Source: VAZQ01 sp963785745 (GTDB lineage Bacteria; Pseudomonadota; Alphaproteobacteria; Rhizobiales; Xanthobacteraceae). From it: a DNA stretch of 64,000 bases. A program made the position numbers and the translations under genes. The first letter of the stretch is position 1. Each line of letters begins with the position of its first letter. The DNA lies in contig CAWAWR010000017.1 of the NCBI GenBank assembly GCA_963785745.1, positions 62,001 through 126,000 on the forward strand, in the 5' to 3' direction. Positions 52,826 to 61,804 of the stretch are shown here, in pieces. The notes below the pieces were generated by a model. It saw nothing but the letters and a program-made list of their open reading frames with translations. It ran no database searches and was not told the origin of the DNA.

Positions 52826-54414
52826 ATGATGCACTCCGTAAGCCCCCACGCCGTCAAAGCCATGCTCGCCGACGGCGAGGAGCTGGCGCTCATCGACCTG
52901 CGCGAGGAGCTGATCTTCTCGCAGAACCACCTGCTGTGGGCGCGCTCGGTGCCGCTGAGCCGGCTGGAGCTGCGCTTTGCGCGGCTGGTCCCTCGCCTCT
53001 CGACGCGCATCGTGCTGTGCGACGACGCCGACGGCCTGGCGCAGCGCGCCGCCGACATCCTCACGCGCGCCGGCTATTCGAACCTGTCGTATCTCGAAGG
53101 CGGCGTCGCGGCCTGGGCGGCCGCCGGCTTCGAACTGTTCTCCGGCGTCAACGTGCCGAGCAAGGCGTTCGGCGAATTCATCGAGCACGCCTGCAACACG
53201 CCGAACATCGGCCCCGAGGAGCTGCAACCGGCTGATCCAGGACGGCGCCGACATCGTCGTGCTCGACAGCCGGCCGTTCGACGAATACCGCCGCGTCTCG
53301 ATCCCGACCGCGACCAGCGTGCCGGGCGCGGAGCTGGTGCTGCGCGTGCGCGACATGGCGCCCTCGCCCGACACGCTGGTGGTGGTCAATTGCGCCGGCC
53401 GCACCCGCAGCATCATCGGCGCGCAGTCGCTGATCAATGCCGGCGTGCCCAACAAGGTGGTGGCGCTGCGCAACGGCACCATGGGCTTCAATCTCGCCGG
53501 CTTCGCCACCGAGAGCGGCAAGGACAAGCGGGCGCCGAGCGCTCTCCCACGAAGGCCGCGCCTGGGCGAAGGACGCCGCGGCGCGCGTTGCGCAACGTTA
53601 CGGCATCGAACGCATCGATCGAGAAGACGCTGAACCGTTGGTACGCTGACGACGATCGCACGCTCTACATTTTCGATGTGCGCGACCCGGACGAATACAA
53701 GCTCGTGCACGTGCCCGACGCGATCTCGGCGCCGGGCGGACAGCTCGTGCAGGCGACCGACCAATATCGTCGGGACGCTCGGCGCCCGCATCGTACTGGT
53801 CGACGACGACGGAGTGCGCGCCGTGATGACGGCCTCGTGGCTCAAGCAGATGGGCTTGAGAGACGTATTTACGATCTGTGCCGGACGATCGCGACCATCT
53901 CTCAGGTGGCTCTTACGAAAAGATCCTTGCACCGGATCCACCGCGTGAGTCCGCAATCGAAAGCGACGAACTGTCGAAACTTCTCGCCCGCAACGAAGCG
54001 ACCGTGATCGACCTGTCGCTGAGCCCGAACTACCGGAAGGAGCACATCCCCGGCGCCTGGTTCGCCATCCGCTCGCGCCTGGCGCAGGCGCTGCCGAAGA
54101 TTCCGTTGCGCGGCGAAATCGTGCTGACATCGGAGAACGGCATGCTCGCCGGCCTGGCGGTGCCGGAGGCGCGCGCGCTCACCGGCCTTCCCGTTCGCTA
54201 CCTCAAGGGCGGCAACGGCGCATGGTGGGACGCCAAACATGCGTTCTCGACCGAGCTGCGCATGGCCGACGACCCCGTCGACGTCTGGCTCAAGCCCTAT
54301 GAGCGCGCCGGCGACACCAAGGGCGCGATGAGCGAATACCTCTCCTGGGAAGTCGATCTGGTGGCGCGCATCGAACGCGACGGCACATGCCATTTCACGA
54401 CGCGCCCTGACTAG
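52826..54414 (+). CDS. four-domain rhodanese-like sulfurtransferase, five frameshifts
   Basis: About 527 residues in five reading-frame pieces. Domain 1 has the active-site loop IVLCDDADGLAQRA and domain 2 has VVNCAGRTRSI. Domain 3 (IVLVDDDGVRAV) and domain 4 (IVLTSENGMLAGL) lack the Cys, so only two of the four are likely to be catalytic. Each break (near 53227, 53535, 53620, 53761 and 53872) is a +1 insertion. It carries persulfide sulfur and probably works with the cysteine dioxygenase-like protein just upstream. Confidence 0.8.
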
Positions 54415-55421
54415 CGCGCGGCGCCGGGCGCACCGGCAAACAGCGGCGCAAGCTTTTCAACCAGCGCCGGCCCGAAATGCGCCTGCGGATTCGACGGTGT
54501 CAGACGGTCAGTGAGCTCCCACTCGCTGATCTTGATGCGCGCGCCGTTGAACGCGCGCTGCAAGTCCGTGCCGGGCTGCAGGCTGCGATTGAACAGCGCG
54601 TCGCCGAAGAACGTCCACTCGCGGCCGGGCGCGCATCCGAACGACGGATTCCTGGCGTCGGCGGCCGTGATCACGATGGTGTTGTCGTTCGCGAGCGGCG
54701 GCACGAACGATCCCGAATAGCAGGCCGACACGATCACGATGCGGTTCCGGATGCCGGCGCTGTCGAGGATCTTGGCGAGCTCGCGCGGCGCGAATTCGAC
54801 CATTTGCCGCCCCGGGAGCTGCAGCACGAAACCACCCTGCGTACCGTGCGAGGTCATGAACAGGATCAGGATGTCCTCGCCCTTGTCCATCACCTCGCCC
54901 ACCGTCCGCACCGCCGCCGCGATGTTGTCGCGGGACGCGAGCGGTATCTGGCGCACGGTGTCGGCACGATTGACGAGGCGCATGACGCGGCCGTCGATCG
55001 GGAGCACCTTTGTCAGCGACGCGATCGCGCCATCGAGCTCCTTGATGAACACATCCTCGCCGGCCCAGCCGGCGACGCCGATGGTGTAGAGATCGGCGAC
55101 GCCCTTGCGTTGGGGTGCGAGGCGCTCGACCGCCGATTTCAGCAGCGTGCGCTGCTGTGCATCCGCCGAGTCCTTTTTCGGAGGCGGCTTGGTCTTTTCC
55201 TTGACCTTACCTTTGTCTTTGGTGGTTTTGTCCTTGGCGGCCTTGTCGCTGGCTTCGCAAACGGCCGTTCTCGTCGCGACGCTGCAAGCGGCAGCGCGCT
55301 GAAGACCGTCGGCCACGACGTTGGCAGGCGCGCCGGAGAGCGCGCCCGCAATCAGCAATGCAAAGCCGACGCCGGCAATCCCGCCGCGCCTTAGCCCCAC
55401 GTCCGCACCCGAACCCGTCAT
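54411..55421 (-). CDS. peptidase C13 (legumain-like) caspase-fold protein
   Basis: A 336-residue protein with an N-terminal membrane helix or signal (GIAGVGFALLIAGALSGAPA), a Lys-rich linker, then a caspase-like domain. The catalytic His is in ILFMTSHGTQGGFVL and the Cys in IVIVSACYSGSFVPPL, the C13/clan CD dyad. LQRAFNGARIKISEWELTD is the C-terminal region. Bacterial C13 proteins are poorly characterised; proteolysis in the periplasm is possible. It converges on the rhodanese gene, overlapping by 4 bases at the stops. Confidence 0.82.
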   Translation of the reverse strand: MTGSGADVGLRRGGIAGVGFALLIAGALSGAPANVVADGLQRAAACSVATRTAVCEASDKAAKDKTTKDKGKVKEKTKPPPKKDSADAQQRTLLKSAVERLAPQRKGVADLYTIGVAGWAGEDVFIKELDGAIASLTKVLPIDGRVMRLVNRADTVRQIPLASRDNIAAAVRTVGEVMDKGEDILILFMTSHGTQGGFVLQLPGRQMVEFAPRELAKILDSAGIRNRIVIVSACYSGSFVPPLANDNTIVITAADARNPSFGCAPGREWTFFGDALFNRSLQPGTDLQRAFNGARIKISEWELTDRLTPSNPQAHFGPALVEKLAPLFAGAPGAAR

Positions 55422-55738
55422 GTGGCAATACTACTGACTCGTTTTGTCCACCGCACTCCCCGTTCTTGGAACCCGAAACAAATGGTGACAAGCCGATCAT
55501 TGACAATCGAGTGCCCCATACACACGATTGAGTGGTCAGACGCAGCTCGCACTCAAACTGCGACCTGCGCCGCGAAGACTGGAGGCGCGATGCCACCGGG
55601 TTACGCAGGCCGCGATAATCGCCGCGGCAATGTTCGGGTTGCGGCGTAGCGGCAGATCACGGACAAGCGCGCCGGGAGCGGCCGATCGGGCCGCATCAGT
55701 GAGGCATGGCCCACCCTGGCCCCTCCCGGCGAGAGCTT
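55422..55738. other. 317-base gap between the C13 peptidase and the cytochrome peroxidase
   Basis: No coding or RNA signal was recognised. The stretch lies between two minus-strand genes and should contain the C13 peptidase promoter. It includes a lower-GC patch (55495-55545). Confidence 0.5.
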
Positions 55739-56749
55739 TCAGCGCGCGCTCCCGCTCAGCGTCTCCATGAATGCGATGAGATCCTGCCGCTCCTGATCCG
55801 TGAGCTGGATCGGCTGCATCAGCGGCGAGCGGCTCGGCCGGTCGATGCCGCCCTTCTCGTAGTGCTTCATCACTTCGTCGAGCGTCGTTTGCAGGCCGTG
55901 ATGCATGTACGGCGGCCGCAATGCGACGTCGCGCAGCGTCGGCGTCTTGAACGCGAACTGCAGGGACGGATCGTCCTTGACCGCGGCGCCGCGGCCGCGA
56001 TCGGTGGTGGTGGTACCGATGTCGTGGAACAGGTCGTCGGTGAAGCGCCAGCCGCGGTGGCAGGTGAAGCACAAAGCCTTGCCGTTGTAGAGTTCGAAGC
56101 CGCGCTTGGCGGAGTCCGAGATCGCACTTTCGTCACCCTCGATCCAGCGGTCGAACGGCGCTGCCGCAGGTTCGAGGGTCCGCTCGAAGGCCGCGACCGC
56201 CTGCGCGATGGTATCGATGTTGATCGGCGCGCCGGGCAGCGCCGCCTTGAACTTCGCCAGATAGGCGGCGTTCGCGCGGAACCGTTCCTCGATGACCTCG
56301 ACCTTCACCGGTGTCGGTGTCGCACTCATCGACATCGAGCCGGTCGCGACCGACGACTTCGCCTGCGCCTCGAGCGTCGGATTGCGCCCATCCCAGCCGA
56401 ACGGCACCGCGGCATGTCCGATACCGATCAGCGGCTGCGACCGGCGCGAGGTGAGCTTGCCGGAATCGTTCTTGCTCTTCGCTTCCTTCACCGCCCAGCC
56501 GAGCTGCGGCAGATGACAGGTGACGCAGGCGGTCTTCCCCGACGCGGACAGCGCCGGATCGAAGAACAGCTCGCGGCCCAGATCGACCAGCGGCTGATTG
56601 GTAATCGGCTGCGGCGGCTCGCGCCGATACATCGATTTCATCGCGTCGAGGTGCGATGACCCGGTCTGCGCCGTTGCCGCGGTCAGATAGTGGTGTCCGA
56701 GCACACAGCCGCCCAGCACCGCGACGACCGCACGAAGAAAAAGCGACAT
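55739..56749 (-). CDS. di-heme cytochrome c peroxidase (CcpA/MauG family)
   Basis: A 336-residue secreted protein (signal MSLFLRAVVAVLGGCVLG) with two heme-binding sites, CVTCH in SASGKTACVTCHLPQLGWAV and CFTCH in NGKALCFTCHRGWRFTDDLF. ELFFDPALSASG and KTPTLRDVALRPPYMHHG are family landmarks; PYMHHG carries a distal ligand region. The enzyme reduces peroxide with electrons from cytochrome c in the periplasm. ATG at 56749 is preferred. It is the last gene of an apparent operon with the peroxiredoxin and the flavoprotein. Confidence 0.9.
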   Translation of the reverse strand: MSLFLRAVVAVLGGCVLGHHYLTAATAQTGSSHLDAMKSMYRREPPQPITNQPLVDLGRELFFDPALSASGKTACVTCHLPQLGWAVKEAKSKNDSGKLTSRRSQPLIGIGHAAVPFGWDGRNPTLEAQAKSSVATGSMSMSATPTPVKVEVIEERFRANAAYLAKFKAALPGAPINIDTIAQAVAAFERTLEPAAAPFDRWIEGDESAISDSAKRGFELYNGKALCFTCHRGWRFTDDLFHDIGTTTTDRGRGAAVKDDPSLQFAFKTPTLRDVALRPPYMHHGLQTTLDEVMKHYEKGGIDRPSRSPLMQPIQLTDQERQDLIAFMETLSGSAR

Positions 56750-56853
56750 GATGCCTCCGCTGCTGAACATACACAGACTTGGCAAGCCGATGAATCCTAC
56801 CATCGAACTAAGCCTGGTCCCAATGCCCCCGCGACGAACCATCAGCCGCGCCG

Positions 56854-58139
56854 CTACCCGAATACATCGCCGGCGATGCCGGCGTACCAGTCGACCGATT
56901 CTTGGTAGTTCTGCTCACGAAGCGCGGTAGGTTCGCCGCGCCGGCTGACGAAAGCCAAGACCTGCTTGATCTTGCCGTCGCCGGGCTCGTAGGTGCCGCC
57001 GATCATCACGCCATCGTCGGGCGCAATCAGGCTCCAGCAGGTGTTGGAATAGCGCGCCGGGAACGCGCGGCTTCCGGTCAGCTCGGCGCGGATCGCCATC
57101 GCCGCGACCTTGGCCTGGCTGTTGGCGGAGAACGCCGACTTCGGCATGTCGCCGGGAATGCAGGCATCGCCGACCACGAAGATGTTGGCGTCGACATTCG
57201 ACTTCATGATCTCCGGGTCGATCGGACAGAAGCCGCTCTCGTCGGCAAGGCCCGGCATCGCGCGCGATGCGGCCCGCCATCTGCGCCGGGATGACGTTCA
57301 CCAGCGCGGCCTTGTAGGTGGCAAGACCGGTCACGACCTCGTTGGTCTTGGGATCGACGCCGGACGAGGCCGCCATGCACCTTCGGGTCCTGCCACTCGA
57401 CCATGCCGGGATAGTGCCGCTCCCAGCCCTCCATGAAGAGGCCCTGCTTGGAGAAGCTCGGCTTGGCGTCGACGATGACGATCTTCGAGCGCTTGTGACC
57501 CTTGCTCTTGAGCACATGCGCGAACATCGAGATGCGCTCGTAGGGCCCGGGCGGACAGCGGTACGGGATTCGGCGGCGCCGATCATCACGATCAGCGCGC
57601 CGTCGTCGAGCGCGTTGAGCCGCTGCGTCAGCGCCTTGGTTTGCGCGCCCGCCTTCCAGGCGTGCGGCATGGTCTCGGCCGCGGCTTCCGAGTAACCCGG
57701 CACCGAGTCCCACTTCAGATCGATGCCGGGCGCGATCACCAGCCGGTCGTAGGGCACGCGCGCCCCACCGGCGAGCGCCACCATTTTCCGTTCGCGATTG
57801 ATCGAGCTCGCCCATTCGTGCACGACCCGGACGCCGGCGCGCGGCAACGTTCTGGTAGCCGTGGGTGATCGACTCGAAGCTGCGGAAACCTCCGACATAG
57901 AGGTTGGAGAAGAAGCAGGTGGTGAATTCCCGTTGCGGCTCGATCAGCGTGACGTCGACGGCGCCGGTCGCGTCCCTGGCGACATAGCGCGCCACGGTGC
58001 CGCCGCCCGGCCCGCCGCCGACCACGACGAGCGCGGCCTGGCCTGGCCGAGCACGGCGCGGGGCGAACAGCGGCATCGCAGCGGCGGCGAGCGAGGCGCC
58101 TGCGAGCGAGGTGAAGCTACGGCGGGTGAGCTTGGTCAT
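56854..58139 (-). CDS. flavocytochrome c sulfide dehydrogenase-type flavoprotein, several frameshifts
   Basis: About 426 residues after correcting breaks near 57845, 57567, 57373 and 57262. It opens with a Tat-type signal MTKLTRRSFTSLAGASLAAA and FAD motif ALVVVGGGPGGGTVARYV. TTCFFSNLYVGGFRSFESI, PYRCPPGPYERISMFAHVL, SKGHKRSKIVIVDAKPSFSK, VVGDACIPGDMPKSAFSANS and the ending YAGIAGDVFG match FccB/SoxF. It would oxidise sulfide or persulfide in the periplasm and pass electrons to a c-type cytochrome. The 1-Cys peroxiredoxin lies 22 bases upstream and the di-heme peroxidase 104 bases downstream, all co-directional. Confidence 0.82.
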
Positions 58140-58161
58140 GGTACGGCCCCTGCGACGCGCC

Positions 58162-58829
58162 TCATCGGCCCGGCTGCGGCACGATGCGGATGTAGGGCTT
58201 CGGCGATTTCCAGCCTTGCGGATAGGTCTTGCTTGCGCGTCGTCGTCGGACACCGAGCCGGCGATGATGACGTCTTCGCCGTGCTTCCAGTTCACCGGCG
58301 TCGCGACCTTGTGCTTGGCGGTGAGCTGCAGCGAGTTGATCACGCGCAGCACCTCGTCGAAATTCCGGCCCGTGGTCATCGGATAGACGAGGATCAGCTT
58401 GATCTTCTTGTCGGGCCCGATGACGAACACGTTGCGTACGGTCTGATTGTCCATCGCGGTGCGCTTGGAGGCATCGCCGTCGGCGGCGGCCGGCAACATG
58501 CCCCAGGCTTTCGAGATCGAGAGATCGGTGTCGCCGATCATCGGATAGTTCGGCGCGAAACCTTGCGTCTCGCTTGATGTCGTTCGCCCACTTCGCGTGG
58601 CTTCTCGACCGGATCGACCGAGAGGCCGATGATCTTGACGCCGCGCTTGTCGAACTCCGGCTTGATGCGGGCCATGTAGCCGAGCTCGGTGGTGCACACC
58701 GGCGTGAAATCCTTCGGATGCGAGAACAGGACGCACCAAGCGTCACCGATCCAGTCGTGAAACCGGATGCGGCCTTCGAGTGGTATCGGCCTCGAAGTCC
58801 GGTGCCGTACTACCGATCAGAAAGGTCAT
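58162..58829 (-). CDS. 1-Cys peroxiredoxin (PRDX6/AhpC-like), five frameshifts
   Basis: About 220 residues after removing five single-base insertions (near 58778, 58600, 58572, 58235 and 58231). The N-terminus is MTFLIGSTAPDFEADTT, and the peroxidatic Cys is in LFSHPKDFTPVCTTELGYMA. FAPNYPMIGDTDLSISKAWG and NVFVIGPDKKIKLILVYPMT give the family order, ending YPQGWKSPKPYIRIVPQPGR. The 1-Cys enzymes reduce hydroperoxides with external thiols. It is the first gene of the operon with the FccB-like flavoprotein and the peroxidase; LysR is divergent. Confidence 0.85.
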
Positions 58830-59141
58830 TGTCCGCTTCTCCTGAGGGTTACCCCTGCAGGGTTTCCCCCGCCTTCCACCTGCGAGAGCGAAGCTGCTCC
58901 CGGCGCGCGTGGCCAAGTGGCCCGGACGAGGGGGACACGCTTGATCCGAACCTGAAGATTGGCTGGAGAAACTCTGGATTCTTGCGGATTCCGCCCCGCC
59001 GGTTGGTGCCGAGAACGACGCGGGCGTTTATATTCGCTGGTCTCGGCTGCGGACGCGGGGTCGTTGAGCGGCAATGCCATGGTCGCTCTCCCGAACACAA
59101 TCACGGGAGCGCCTATGCCGGCATCTTCGACCCTTCGTCCA

Positions 59142-59169
59142 ATGCATAATTTTTCGATATTCTATGCAT
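59142..59169. promoter_or_regulatory. LysR-type operator between divergent genes
   Basis: ATGCATA (59142-59148) and TATGCAT (59163-59169) are inverted repeats separated by 14 bases, just upstream of the LysR start at 59192. The 362-base gap (58830-59191) to the peroxiredoxin operon should also hold that operon's promoter. Spacing fits a LysR-family autoregulatory site. Confidence 0.6.
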
Positions 59170-59191
59170 GTTGGGCATAGACCGGTGCGTC

Positions 59192-60253
59192 ATGGACCTT
59201 AAGCGCCTGAAATCGTTCGTTGCCGTCGCCGAGCAGGGCACCGTGTCCCAGGCCGCGCATCTGCTTCGGATCACCCAGCCCGCCCTGTCCCGGCAGATTG
59301 GCGCCCTCGAACAGGAGATCGGCTTCAAGCTGTTCGCGCGCGCCGGCCGCCGCCTGGCGTTGACGGCCCACGGCGAACAGCTCTTGGGCGACTGCCGCAG
59401 CCTGTTGTCGCATGCGGGGACGGTCAGCCAGCGGGCCCAGTCGCTGCGCCGGGGCGACATCCGGATGTTGCACATCGCCGCTTCTGCGCTGACGATCGAG
59501 GGCGCCTTTCCTGCGTTCCTGCGCGAATACGCGAAGAGCTATCCGGACATCCAACTGAACCTGATCGAGGCGGACGCCTCCGATCATTTCGGTCTGCTCG
59601 AACGCGGCGAGGTGCAGCTCTCGATCAACGTCATCAATACCATTCCGGTCGACGAGGATCGCTTCGGCAGCTACCTGTTGCCGAGGTTTCAAATCCACGC
59701 CGCATGCGCGCCGTCATTGGACATCGGTGAGGCGGGCGACGTTGAGATACGAACGCTGTTGCAACATCCGCTGCTGCTGCCACGCAAGAGCTACGCGACC
59801 CGGAAACTGTTCGACGCCGCCTGCCAGCTCACCGGTGCGCGGCCCAATGTTTTCGTCGAAAGCGAGGCGGCGCACGCTTTGCTTGCGCTGGCGGCGGCAG
59901 GTCATGGCGTCGCCATCATCCCGTCGATCCTGGAGCCCGACCTCAGCCAATTGCGCGTGATGCGCGTGACCCATCGGCGCGAGCCCCTTCACATCGCGCT
60001 GGCGGTCCTCTGGGACAGGCGCCGCACGCTCCCCCGCTATGCCGAAGGGTTCTCGGAGCTGCTCGCGCAACACATTCGCGAGCGGTTTCCGCTTCCACCG
60101 GCGTTGCGACGAACCACGATCAAGCGCGATGCGCCGGCCCGCAAGATCAGCCTGGCAAATGAATCAAATTCCGGATTGCGCCGCCGATCGGCGCGGCGCG
60201 GAACGCCCCGTCCTGCCGGTGCAGGATCGCGTCAACGCGGCGGCGCGGACTGA
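59192..60253 (+). CDS. LysR-family transcriptional regulator
   Basis: A 353-residue LysR protein. The N-terminal HTH is MDLKRLKSFVAVAEQGTVSQ and AAHLLRITQPALSRQIGALE. A co-inducer domain follows (SYLLPRFQIHAACAPSLDIG). The last about 45 residues (DAPARKISLANESNSGLRRR and on) run antisense through the end of the P450 gene and do not look like LysR; the normal end would be near residue 305. Loss of a nearby stop is therefore likely. It probably regulates the divergent peroxiredoxin operon through the palindrome at 59142. Confidence 0.85.
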   Translation: MDLKRLKSFVAVAEQGTVSQAAHLLRITQPALSRQIGALEQEIGFKLFARAGRRLALTAHGEQLLGDCRSLLSHAGTVSQRAQSLRRGDIRMLHIAASALTIEGAFPAFLREYAKSYPDIQLNLIEADASDHFGLLERGEVQLSINVINTIPVDEDRFGSYLLPRFQIHAACAPSLDIGEAGDVEIRTLLQHPLLLPRKSYATRKLFDAACQLTGARPNVFVESEAAHALLALAAAGHGVAIIPSILEPDLSQLRVMRVTHRREPLHIALAVLWDRRRTLPRYAEGFSELLAQHIRERFPLPPALRRTTIKRDAPARKISLANESNSGLRRRSARRGTPRPAGAGSRQRGGAD

Positions 60254-61568
60254 GCGCGACGTGGACCTTGTAGTCGAGCCGCGATCCCGCCACCAATGAG
60301 AGCCGGTAGCGCGCAAAGATCGCGGCGAGCGCGGTCTTGATCGCGCACGATCCAAACCAATAGCCAGGGCAACCGCGCGGGCCCGCGCTGAAAACCAGAT
60401 ACTCGTAGGGCGTCGGGTTGATGTTCGCCCAACGTTGCGGTTTGAAGCGCGCAGCCTCGGGATAGCGCTCCGGATCGCGATTGGTGAGGAGCGCACTCAG
60501 CAGCACGCGAGTTGTCGCCGGCATCGGACGGCCGGCGAGCGTCGTATCGCGCTCCGCGACCCGAAGCTGCTGCGGCACCGGCGGCAGGATTCTCATGCTC
60601 TCCTTGACGACGGCGTCGAGCAGAGGCAGCTCTACGAGCTTGTCGAACGGCAGCGGGCCGCCTGCGCGATCGGCCTGCAATTCGTCGAACAAGTCACGCG
60701 CGACCTGCGGATGCTGGATGAGAAGCACCAACGTCCACAACAACGCGTTCTGGCAGGTTTCGTACGCGGCGGCGAACAGCGTCGGGGCATGTCCCACGAT
60801 CTTCTCGTCGCTCGCGGGCTGGCCGTGCTCGTCGGGCTGGTTGACGACGATCGACAACAAGTCGCGCTCGTCGAGCCGGCCACGTTTGCAGGCCGCCCAT
60901 TCGAGGATCCGCCGCTCCAGCACCTCGCCGCTGCGCAGCATCCGGGAATAGGGCGTGCCGGGTACGTCGATGGGACAGGCTGCAACCTTCCAAGACCAAT
61001 TGAAGTCCAGAAACTCGCTGATCAATTCGGTGATGGGGTACCCCCGCGACTGATCGCCCCCGAGCAACAATCCAATCGCCAACTTTCGCATGAGTCGCCG
61101 GACGTGCTCCCAAAGGTCGATGACTTCGCCCTCCGGCCAGGCCGCGACCTCGTCCTCAACGAGGCGAACCATGTCGGCCCCGATCGCGGCGAGGCTCTTG
61201 CGGTGCAATGGCGGAACCAGGAGGCGCCGATAGTGTCCATGAGACCGTCCGTTCATCCGGATGATCCCCATGCCAAGACGGCGGGCTGCGGAATTCCGGG
61301 GACCCTTGGGCATGATGCTGACGGTGCGCCAGGTCGCCGCGTTATCGAGGACCTCCTGATTGAAGGCGGCGCCGGTTGCGACGACGAACTGACTTGGGCG
61401 CTCGTTCAGGAACCGCAGGTGCGGGAGTTGGAAAAAGGGTCCATGGACGGCATGGCTTCGCAATGTCGTTTGGAGCGGGTCGCGCAGGAAACCATAGTAC
61501 CAATGGATGGCCCTCAGTCCGCTCAATGTCACTGGTGCGCATATCGACGCGCTTGTAGATAAGCCCAT
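60147..61568 (-). CDS. cytochrome P450
   Basis: A 473-residue P450. The I-helix region is LFAAAYETCQNALLWTLVLL (A-x-x-E-T instead of AGxDT). The K-helix motif is DAVVKESMRILPP (ExxR). The heme-binding loop is FSAGPRGCPGYWFGSCAI, with the proximal Cys. An N-terminal region resembles the plant/fatty-acid class. It is convergent with LysR and divergent from the truncated regulator. Substrate unknown. ATG at 61568 (MGLSTSASICAPVTL) is preferred. Confidence 0.9.
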   Translation of the reverse strand: MGLSTSASICAPVTLSGLRAIHWYYGFLRDPLQTTLRSHAVHGPFFQLPHLRFLNERPSQFVVATGAAFNQEVLDNAATWRTVSIMPKGPRNSAARRLGMGIIRMNGRSHGHYRRLLVPPLHRKSLAAIGADMVRLVEDEVAAWPEGEVIDLWEHVRRLMRKLAIGLLLGGDQSRGYPITELISEFLDFNWSWKVAACPIDVPGTPYSRMLRSGEVLERRILEWAACKRGRLDERDLLSIVVNQPDEHGQPASDEKIVGHAPTLFAAAYETCQNALLWTLVLLIQHPQVARDLFDELQADRAGGPLPFDKLVELPLLDAVVKESMRILPPVPQQLRVAERDTTLAGRPMPATTRVLLSALLTNRDPERYPEAARFKPQRWANINPTPYEYLVFSAGPRGCPGYWFGSCAIKTALAAIFARYRLSLVAGSRLDYKVHVALSPRRRVDAILHRQDGAFRAAPIGGAIRNLIHLPG

Positions 61569-61804
61569 GCCCGGTACGCTCCGATCAAACCATCGCGCGC
61601 GTCGGGCATCATTCGCCTCGCAGGCATGGCGAAGGTCCGGTTCGTGCGCCGCACCGCATGCCATGACGAACAAAGCGATAGAGTGCTTGATTCAAATCTG
61701 AAGTTTCGATGGAGAAGGGATGAATTCTTGCTATAGTCGCGCGAATTTTGGACTGACTATCGCTTCGCCTGCTTGATGACCGGTCATTTCCGAGTGCGAC
61801 GTCG

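Noticed and set aside
52826..54414. programmed ribosomal frameshifting in the rhodanese gene
   Set aside because: Five shifts in one gene, without slippery heptamers and with similar shifts in unrelated neighbours, fit sequence error much better.
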